NCBI GenBank assembly: GCA_955652075.1 | Contig: CATPAS010000351.1 | Coordinates: forward strand, 1 to 7,408 | DNA length: 7,408 nucleotides | Source of the DNA: an uncultured Gaiellaceae bacterium | GTDB lineage: Bacteria; Actinomycetota; Thermoleophilia; Gaiellales; Gaiellaceae | Direction of reading: 5' to 3' | Shown: one piece after another, positions 1 to 4,826 of the stretch | How the letters are laid out: the number at the start of each line of letters is the position of its first letter | Numbering within the stretch: position 1 is the stretch's first letter | The notes under the pieces: model-generated | Told to the model about the DNA's origin: nothing | The model's database searches: none | The model's input: only the letters and a program-made list of their open reading frames with translations | Program-made: the position numbers and the translations under genes

Positions 1-962
1 CCGTCGATGAACCGCACCCAATTGCAGCGCGTGCACATGAGGAGCGAGTGCGTGCGCGCAGAGTCGGTGAGGAAGCGGACTCCGCGCAGCAGATCCCCGT
101 TCGAGACTCCGGTTGCAGCGACGATCACCTCACCGGGGGCAAGCTCTTCAGTCGTGAAGACCCGTGTCGCGTCGTCGATCCCTAGCTCTCGTGCCTCTTC
201 GATCTCGCGGCGCGACGTCGGCCAGAGCTGCGCCTGCAGCTCGCCCCCGAGACAGCGCAGTGCGGCGGCGGACATGATCGCCTGCCGCGTCCCGCCGATC
301 CCGACGGCCAGGTGGTCGTTGGTGCCGCGGATGGCCGCGGAGATCGACGCCGTGACTGTGCCATCCTGGATCAGCTTGATCCGCGCACCGGAGGCCCGTA
401 TCTCCTCGATCAGGTCGTGGTGGCGCGGACGATCGAGCACGATCGTCGTGATGTCTTTGGGCCTGCGCCCAAATGCGTCCGCGATCGCCTGGACGTTCTC
501 GCCCATCGACTTGAGGAGATCGATCGAGCCGCGCGCGCGCGGGCCGACGGCGAGCTTGCGCATGTACATGTCAGGCAGCTCGAGCAGGGAGCCGCGCTCG
601 CCGACCGCGATCATCGACATGGCGCCGTTGCCGCCACGCGCGACGACACCACGGCCCTCGAGCGGGTCGAGCGCGAGATCGACGGTGTCGCCGCCTGCAC
701 CGATGTCCTCGCCGGTGCGAAGCGGGGAATCCTCCATGGCGGAGCCGATCACGACCCGTCCACGGATCGGAAAGTCGTCTAGAACAGCGCGCATTGCGGC
801 GGCCGCATCCGCCTCGGCAGCGTCCTGATCCGCCCGCCCGAGCCAACGTGCCGCTGTCAGGGCCCCGCCTTCGGTGACCCGCACGTATTGCTCGCAGAGA
901 CAGAGGCCCGTGGTCGGAGGCTGTAGCTCTACCGGCACCGCCTCGTTGACCGTTTCAGCCAT
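1..962 (-). CDS. GlpX-family (class II fructose-1,6-bisphosphatase-like) protein with degenerate active site, 3' end outside window
   Basis: The minus-strand frame is open from ATG at 962 to the window edge, giving 320 codons with no stop. E. coli GlpX is 336 aa, so only a short tail is missing. The GlpX fold is clear along the whole length: WLGRAD (40-45), DPLEG (99-103), PDMYMRKLAVGP (130-141), LDRPRHHDLIEEI (176-188), GIGG (221-224) and ATGVSNGDLLRGVR (283-296). Compared with E. coli GlpX from memory, D85 and E88 are kept (D99, E102). The other metal or catalytic positions differ: D33 is E50, E57 is S74, T90 is R104, D188 is T202 and E213 is Q227. The GEGExDxAP loop is replaced by GSAMEDSP and is about 3 residues shorter. 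The family assignment is firm, but FBPase activity is doubtful. The ATG follows the pgk2 TGA with no gap, so it is probably translated by reinitiation as the last visible operon gene. It could be a repurposed phosphatase or a non-catalytic sugar-phosphate binder. Confidence 0.88.
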   Translation of the reverse strand, partial: MAETVNEAVPVELQPPTTGLCLCEQYVRVTEGGALTAARWLGRADQDAAEADAAAAMRAVLDDFPIRGRVVIGSAMEDSPLRTGEDIGAGGDTVDLALDPLEGRGVVARGGNGAMSMIAVGERGSLLELPDMYMRKLAVGPRARGSIDLLKSMGENVQAIADAFGRRPKDITTIVLDRPRHHDLIEEIRASGARIKLIQDGTVTASISAAIRGTNDHLAVGIGGTRQAIMSAAALRCLGGELQAQLWPTSRREIEEARELGIDDATRVFTTEELAPGEVIVAATGVSNGDLLRGVRFLTDSARTHSLLMCTRCNWVRFID

Positions 963-1865
963 TCAGACCCGTTGTACCTGTTCGGCGCTCGCCAGCACCA
1001 GTTCGAGCACGGCGTCGATTTGCGCCCTGATGTCGGTGTTGGCGATCACCGGGACATTGTGGCGCCTGGCACGCCTGACGATGTGATCCTGGACGCGGCG
1101 GATGTCGTCGAGCTGATCGATGTACTTCGAGTGCGGCCGGAGACCGTCGAGCCCGGCTTCACGCACCATGAAATGCATGCTGTGCTCCTCTTCGTCCTCG
1201 ATCGCGAGCACGCACTGCACGACGAGCGCGCCTTCGATTCGCGGCAACATCCCGGGGACCAGGTGCACGCCCTCGAGCACCATCGACCATCCTTCCTCGA
1301 GCGCGCGCTCGATCGACGCACGGACGCCGACCAGCACGTTGCGGGTCTGCTCGAGGAACCCGGCGATGACAGGGTCGTCCGCCTGCTCTGGCTCGCGCAG
1401 TCCTGCGGCCGCCTCGAAGCTCGAATAGTGGATGGACGGCATGAACTCTTTCGAGAAGAACGCCCGCATCGTCTGCCGGACGAAGTCCGTCGATGTGACG
1501 CGCGTGATCCCGAGGCGGTACGCAGCCTCGGTCGCGACCGTCGACTTGCCCGTGCCGGTCGCGCCGCCGACAAGGACGATCACCGGCAGATCGAGCTCCT
1601 GGAGCTCACGGAAGCGGCGCAGCCGCCGCACCGCCTGCGAGCCTTCCTGCTCGCCAAGCACCTCGATCGCGAGCTCCTCGACACGCTCGAGCTCGACGCT
1701 CTGCTCCCCGCGCTCGACCAGATCCTGGTCGATTCGCTTGGCGAGCTCGTATGCACGCCCGAGCGGGACGCCGACGGCGACCAGCGCGCGCGCCATGAGG
1801 CCCTTCGAGTACGGGTGCTCGGGCGTGCCGAGCGGCAGCGGCTCCGAGTGGCGCGGATGGCTCAT
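963..1865 (-). CDS. pgk2: 2-phosphoglycerate kinase
   Basis: This 300-aa protein matches the methanogen-type 2-phosphoglycerate kinase (EC 2.7.2.16), which uses ATP to convert 2-phosphoglycerate to 2,3-diphosphoglycerate in the cytoplasm. It is the first committed step to cyclic 2,3-diphosphoglycerate. The N-terminal part (about 12-85, with YSKGLMARALVAVGV and AYELAKRID) looks like an ATP-cone nucleotide-binding module, as in the archaeal enzyme, and suggests control by adenine nucleotides. The kinase part (about 94-300) has a Walker A motif GGATGTGKST at 100-109, TSTDFVRQTMR at 124-134, and a hydrophobic strand leading to LEGVHLVPG at 197-205. The ATG at 1865 overlaps the upstream cpgS stop as ATGA and has an AGGGG ribosome site 7 bases ahead, which fixes the start. 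The stop abuts the ATG of the GlpX-like gene. No truncation is seen. Other P-loop kinases are unlikely given the domain order and the cpgS neighbour. Confidence 0.9.
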   Translation of the reverse strand: MSHPRHSEPLPLGTPEHPYSKGLMARALVAVGVPLGRAYELAKRIDQDLVERGEQSVELERVEELAIEVLGEQEGSQAVRRLRRFRELQELDLPVIVLVGGATGTGKSTVATEAAYRLGITRVTSTDFVRQTMRAFFSKEFMPSIHYSSFEAAAGLREPEQADDPVIAGFLEQTRNVLVGVRASIERALEEGWSMVLEGVHLVPGMLPRIEGALVVQCVLAIEDEEEHSMHFMVREAGLDGLRPHSKYIDQLDDIRRVQDHIVRRARRHNVPVIANTDIRAQIDAVLELVLASAEQVQRV

Positions 1866-3046
1866 GCGCGGGCCCCTGCGGGCACGAGGCGCAGAATCGC
1901 GTCGTCCAGCCCCGGCGCGACCACCTCGTTCTCGGCGAACACGACCTGCACGCCTCTCAGCAGCGCAGCTTCGGCGACGAGGTCGATCGCGGCCGCTTTG
2001 ATCTCCACGAGATACACATCGGCATCGGTTCGTTCGAGGTCCTCGCTCAGCTGAGTGCGGTTCGCCAGGTTACGCGACACGCTCACGATTTCGGCATCGA
2101 GATGGTCCGTCGGGGCCACCCCGGTGGTGAAAACCGCTACGCGCCGTCCCTGCAGCGGATCGATCGGACGCAGACGGAGATCCGCTTCGAGCACCGGGAT
2201 CTCCTTCAGTGCGCGGATCGCTCCGACGTCGCCGCCGCCGACGAGCACGACCAGATCCGAGACGAGTACGCGGTACGCGTTGAGGTACGCAAGCGGATCG
2301 TGCCCGCGGCCGCTGACGAGAATTCGCGCATCGACGTCGATCGGCGGAATCGCCGCGCCGCTGCCGTCGAAGACGACGACGTCCGGCTCGCGCTCGGCCG
2401 CGAGCGCTGCACCCTGCAGGACGTTGGACGTCGTCACCGCGCCGGCCAGCCCGCCACCCGCACGGCGGCACCCGATTGTGACCACCCCGGTGAGCGCAGC
2501 AGTCTCGAGATAGTCCGAAGCCGCGTGGTGTCCCGCGCGCGAAAGGTCGAGCAGCGAGGCGAGCGTGGGCTGCACGGCGGCAACCTGCGGCTCCGCGGGC
2601 CCGCCCCGTCCCATCGCGACGACGACCACGTCGCGATCGCGTGCGAGCAGGCGCGCGACGTGTCCGGTCACGGCGGTTTTCCCGACGCGCTTGCCGGTTC
2701 CGATCACCGCGAGCGACGGAAGCGGGAACGACGCGTACGGCGGCGGCGAGAACTGGAAGTCGGCCCCCTCGTAGCGCAGTCCGGCCGCCAGGACGCGGCT
2801 CGCGAGCAGCAGCCGCTCACGCGGTCCCAGCACCGGCTCGTCCGACATGTCCACCACCACCTCGGCATCCGAGAAGCCGTCGTCGAGCGACGCCAGCAGC
2901 GGCACGCCGTACTCGATGTCGCCGCGCAGCTTCTCCGTGCCGCCGGCAAGCCAGGCGCCGATCACCTGGTACGGCAGCTCCGCAATCGCATCGCGAACGA
3001 CGGGGGGGTAGTGCTCGCCGTCGATCACGACCAGGGCCGTGGTCAT
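1862..3046 (-). CDS. cpgS: Cyclic 2,3-diphosphoglycerate synthetase
   Basis: The 394-aa product matches the cyclic 2,3-diphosphoglycerate synthetase family (cDPGS, EC 6.5.1.9). In methanogens this enzyme closes 2,3-diphosphoglycerate into cDPG with ATP by forming an intramolecular phosphoanhydride. The N-terminal region (1-105, beginning MTTALVVIDGEHYPPVVRDA) is the family-specific domain. A P-loop GTGKRVGKTA sits at 116-125, followed by VVVAMGRGGP (141-150). The glycine-rich FDGSGAAIPP (226-235) is the other recognisable signature, and VLVGGGDVGAIRAL (267-280) lies in the C-terminal half. The start is the ATG at 3046, which overlaps the stop of the upstream phosphoesterase as ATGA; the frame stays open further upstream to 3640, but only as a shadow of that gene. 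A GGGGGAGG stretch lies about 13 bases before the ATG, rather far for a normal ribosome site. The product of this enzyme is the expected end product of the pgk2 pathway, so the two genes explain each other. Confidence 0.88.
   Translation of the reverse strand: MTTALVVIDGEHYPPVVRDAIAELPYQVIGAWLAGGTEKLRGDIEYGVPLLASLDDGFSDAEVVVDMSDEPVLGPRERLLLASRVLAAGLRYEGADFQFSPPPYASFPLPSLAVIGTGKRVGKTAVTGHVARLLARDRDVVVVAMGRGGPAEPQVAAVQPTLASLLDLSRAGHHAASDYLETAALTGVVTIGCRRAGGGLAGAVTTSNVLQGAALAAEREPDVVVFDGSGAAIPPIDVDARILVSGRGHDPLAYLNAYRVLVSDLVVLVGGGDVGAIRALKEIPVLEADLRLRPIDPLQGRRVAVFTTGVAPTDHLDAEIVSVSRNLANRTQLSEDLERTDADVYLVEIKAAAIDLVAEAALLRGVQVVFAENEVVAPGLDDAILRLVPAGARA
1873..1877 (-). promoter_or_regulatory. Ribosome binding site of pgk2
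   Basis: AGGGG on the minus strand lies 7 bases upstream of the ATG at 1865, inside the last codons of cpgS. It supports the ATGA-overlap start over any internal start. Confidence 0.5.
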
Positions 3047-3846
3047 CGCCGAGAAGTCACCTCCCCCTCGATGCGAGCCGTGTACTTCTCGAACTCGAGC
3101 GTGTCGGTCGCGAACTGGATGATCTTCTCCTGGCCGTGGAACGGGTACCTGCGCCACACGTCGACGTGCGTGCCGGAGAACTCGATCACGTTGTAACAGG
3201 GCCGTGTATTGCCGCGCAGACGGAGGGACGACACGGTTCCCGCGTTGACGATGAAGAGATTCTCCAGCCGCCACGCGTACGGCACGTGCTTGTGGCCCGA
3301 AAGGACGAGGTTGACACCGGAGCGCTGGAGACACTCGATCGCGTCGCCGGCGTCGTAGATGATGTTGCGCTCTCGGCCCGTTCCCGGGACCGGCAGCAGG
3401 TGGTGGTGGCAGACGAAGACGCGGAGGTCGGCCGGCGCGGCGAAGCTTTCCTCGATCCAGGCGTACCGGCCGCGGCCGATCTGGCCGTGGTCGAGGTCGG
3501 GCTCCGTGGAGTCGACGGCGACGACCGTAACCCCGCCGACGCGGGCCACCGAGTTGCGGTCGCCGAAGAGCTGCTCGAAGTGGACGTAGCCGACGTTGCG
3601 GGAGTCGTGGTTGCCCGGGATCACGACGACCGCCGCGCACTCGATCGTGTCGATGTAGCTCTTGGCGAGCGCGTACTCCTCCTTGAAGCCGAAAGTCGTC
3701 AGGTCGCCGGAGATGACGACCATGTCCGGCTGGATGTCGTTGACCTCCGTGATCGCGCGCTCGAGGAGGTTCGGCAGAAAAAACTGCGCGCCGCAGTGCA
3801 GATCCGAGATCTGGACGATCGTGAACGCGCCGTCACGGGTCGCCAT
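3043..3846 (-). CDS. Calcineurin-like metallophosphoesterase (class III phosphodiesterase type)
   Basis: This 267-aa protein carries the full set of metallophosphoesterase metal-ligand motifs: DLH at 15-17, GDL at 47-49, GNHD at 78-81, CHHH at 146-149 and GHKH at 184-187. All metal-coordinating Asp, Asn and His positions appear present, so an active dinuclear metal hydrolase is expected. The order and spacing resemble CpdA/Icc-type cyclic-nucleotide phosphodiesterases. There is no signal peptide or membrane segment, so it should be cytoplasmic. It is the first gene of the operon. Its ATG at 3846 follows a TAGACT -10 box by 6 bases, implying a leaderless transcript, and its TGA overlaps the cpgS ATG. 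Substrate cannot be read from the sequence. The context makes cDPG or a related phosphoglycerate a candidate, but this is inference. Cyclic nucleotides remain the family default. Confidence 0.88.
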   Translation of the reverse strand: MATRDGAFTIVQISDLHCGAQFFLPNLLERAITEVNDIQPDMVVISGDLTTFGFKEEYALAKSYIDTIECAAVVVIPGNHDSRNVGYVHFEQLFGDRNSVARVGGVTVVAVDSTEPDLDHGQIGRGRYAWIEESFAAPADLRVFVCHHHLLPVPGTGRERNIIYDAGDAIECLQRSGVNLVLSGHKHVPYAWRLENLFIVNAGTVSSLRLRGNTRPCYNVIEFSGTHVDVWRRYPFHGQEKIIQFATDTLEFEKYTARIEGEVTSRR

Positions 3847-3852
3847 GGGCGA

Positions 3853-3858
3853 AGTCTA
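3853..3858 (-). promoter_or_regulatory. Leaderless -10 box of the cDPG operon
   Basis: TAGACT on the minus strand fits TAnnnT. Its last base is separated by 6 bases from the phosphoesterase ATG at 3846, so transcription would begin at or next to the start codon. There is no Shine-Dalgarno sequence before this ATG, which agrees with a leaderless mRNA. A weak GTAGCA lies 17 bases further upstream in the -35 position. Confidence 0.55.
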
Positions 3859-3878
3859 GGGCCATCCGGACCGGTTGC

Positions 3879-3884
3879 TACCCT
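3879..3884 (+). promoter_or_regulatory. Leaderless -10 box of the nuclease-like/hpt pair
   Basis: TACCCT fits TAnnnT and lies 8 bases before the GTG start at 3893, predicting a transcript that begins at about 3891. No Shine-Dalgarno and no clear -35 hexamer are visible. Together with the opposing TAGACT box, it makes the 46-bp gap a compact divergent promoter. Confidence 0.4.
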
Positions 3885-3892
3885 GAATCCAG

Positions 3893-4261
3893 GTGATACT
3901 GGAAACGCCTGATTTCCAGGCATATCGAGGCCAGGAACCTCCCCGCTTCGCAAACAAGGCAGAGCTCGAATGCGCCAAGGTCCTGGACTATTACGGTGTG
4001 CCCTGGGAGTACGAGCCCAAGACTTTCGTCCTGGAAGAGGACGAGGACGGCCGGGTCGTCGAGGCCTTCAAGCCCGACTTCTATCTGCCTGAGCAAGACC
4101 TGTACGTGGAGGTCACCGTGATGAAGCAGTCGCTCGTGACCCGAAAGAACCGCAAGCTGAGGAAGCTGCGCGAGCGCTATCCCGACGTGCGCGTGAAGCT
4201 CTTCTACAAGCGCGACATCGAGCGCCTGGCGGAGCGATACCAGCTCGAGCTCGCGTCGTAG
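3893..4261 (+). CDS. Small PD-(D/E)xK nuclease-like protein encoded with hpt
   Basis: This is a 122-aa soluble protein starting at GTG. I do not recognise a named family. It shows the pattern of a minimal restriction-endonuclease-like fold: a helix with acidic residues (AELECAKVLDYYGV, 23-36, E24/E26), then WEYEPKTFVL (38-47), FKPDFYL (59-65, D62), and LYVEVTVMKQ (70-79, E73). The usual catalytic E-x-K is E-V-T here, with a lysine three residues later at K78. The C-terminal half is very basic (TRKNRKLRKLRERY, 83-96), which would suit nucleic-acid binding. A TACCCT -10 box just ahead suggests a near-leaderless transcript. The stop codon lies at the likely start of hpt, so the two are probably translated together. 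Nuclease function is inferred from motif spacing only. A non-catalytic nucleic-acid binder is also possible. Confidence 0.6.
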   Translation: MILETPDFQAYRGQEPPRFANKAELECAKVLDYYGVPWEYEPKTFVLEEDEDGRVVEAFKPDFYLPEQDLYVEVTVMKQSLVTRKNRKLRKLRERYPDVRVKLFYKRDIERLAERYQLELAS

Positions 4262-4803
4262 CTCCCCAGTCGCGGCTCGGGGAGGTCTACCTCACGAGCG
4301 AGGAGCTGCAGACGCGTGTCCGGGAGCTCGGGCGTGAGATCTCCCGTGACTACGAAGGTCGCGAGCCTCTGCTCGTCGCGCCGCTCAAGGCCAGCGTCGT
4401 CTTCGTCGCCGACCTCTCACGTGCTCTCGGGATCCACCACGGCCTCGACTTCATCGAGCTCGCGAGCTACGCGGCCGGTGCCGACCGGGGCGGCCACACC
4501 CGGATCCGCCTGCTCAAGGACCTGGACGCGGAGATCGCGGGCCGCCACGTCCTGATCGTCGAGGACGTCATCGATACGGGCCTGACGCTCAACTACCTCT
4601 GCAAGACACTTGCGCTCCGCGACCCGGCCTCCCTCGCCGCGGTGACGCTCCTCGACCGCCCCTACCGCCGGCTGGTCGAGGACGTGCCCGTCCGCTACGT
4701 GGGCTTCACCGTGCCCGACGAGCTGTTCGCGGGCTACGGGTTCGACCTCCAGGAGCGTTACCGCAACCTGCCCGACCTGCACGTCCTCCGCCCAGAAGTT
4801 TAG
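4258..4803 (+). CDS. hpt: Hypoxanthine phosphoribosyltransferase, no canonical start codon
   Basis: The frame encodes a complete type I phosphoribosyltransferase that makes IMP/GMP from hypoxanthine/guanine and PRPP (purine salvage, cytoplasm). Conserved elements are GEVYLTSEEL at the N-terminus, PLKAS (usually LKGS or LKGA), IELASY for the flexible loop, the PRPP motif VLIVEDVIDTGLTL (98-111 if counted from 4258), LLDRP, and a C-terminus VGFTVPDELFAGYGFDLQERYRNLPDL that is nearly diagnostic for HPRT. The frame is open from 4093 to the TAG at 4803, but holds no ATG, GTG or TTG before the conserved N-terminus. I placed the start at GTA (4258), which overlaps the preceding TAG as GTAG and gives 181 aa, the usual family length. 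Alternatives are ATA at 4237, ACG at 4294 (8 bases after a GGGGAGG at 4279-4285), or a sequence error. Product confidence is high; start confidence is low. Confidence 0.85.
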   Translation, partial: VAPQSRLGEVYLTSEELQTRVRELGREISRDYEGREPLLVAPLKASVVFVADLSRALGIHHGLDFIELASYAAGADRGGHTRIRLLKDLDAEIAGRHVLIVEDVIDTGLTLNYLCKTLALRDPASLAAVTLLDRPYRRLVEDVPVRYVGFTVPDELFAGYGFDLQERYRNLPDLHVLRPEV

Positions 4804-4819
4804 CCTAGGCTAAACTTCT
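4794..4819. promoter_or_regulatory. Perfect 26-bp palindrome, probable MntR/DtxR-family operator of mntH
   Basis: The two 13-base arms, AGAAGTTTAGCCT and AGGCTAAACTTCT, are exact reverse complements with no spacer (centre between 4806 and 4807). The core TTTAGCCTAGGCTAAA has the TTTnnCCTnAGGnnAAA look of metal-dependent MntR/DtxR repressor sites (family knowledge, from memory). It covers the last codons and stop of hpt and ends 7 bases before the mntH ATG. Metal-loaded repressor binding would block mntH transcription. It could also form a hairpin in the hpt transcript, but no U-tract follows, so a terminator role is less likely. Confidence 0.75.
4811..4816 (+). promoter_or_regulatory. -10 box of mntH inside the operator
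   Basis: TAAACT fits TAnnnT and lies in the right arm of the palindrome. Transcription would start around 4823, only a few bases before the ATG at 4827. No good -35 is visible. Overlap with the palindrome gives a direct repression mechanism. Confidence 0.5.
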
Positions 4820-4826
4820 CGTCAGG

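Noticed and set aside
7..828. Plus-strand open frame of 273 codons opposite the GlpX-like gene.
   Set aside because: It is Ser/Arg/Ala-rich low-complexity sequence; the minus-strand frame has continuous GlpX homology through the region.
972..2054. Plus-strand open frame of 360 codons opposite pgk2.
   Set aside because: It is an antisense shadow with no recognisable motif, opposite a gene with a clear Walker A and family match.
3047..3640. The cpgS frame stays open upstream with an alternative ATG near 3640, giving a 592-aa protein.
   Set aside because: The extra segment is low-complexity Arg/Pro/Gly sequence antiparallel to nothing conserved and lies wholly inside the well-supported phosphoesterase gene in another frame; the ATGA-overlap ATG at 3046 begins the family-typical N-terminus.
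2641..3912. Plus-strand open frame of 423 codons opposite cpgS and the phosphoesterase.
   Set aside because: Its composition is Arg/Asp/Val-rich shadow sequence typical of the antisense of high-GC genes, and both real genes on the minus strand have full family motifs.
4294..4296. ACG preceded by GGGGAGG as the true hpt start.
   Set aside because: The GGGGAGG bases encode GEV of the conserved GEVYLT strand found in HPRT proteins, so starting at ACG would delete conserved sequence; kept only as a minor alternative.
4794..4819. The palindrome as an intrinsic terminator for hpt.
   Set aside because: It is a perfect AT/GC-mixed hairpin with no U-tract and is immediately upstream of a co-oriented metal transporter, so an operator explains it better.
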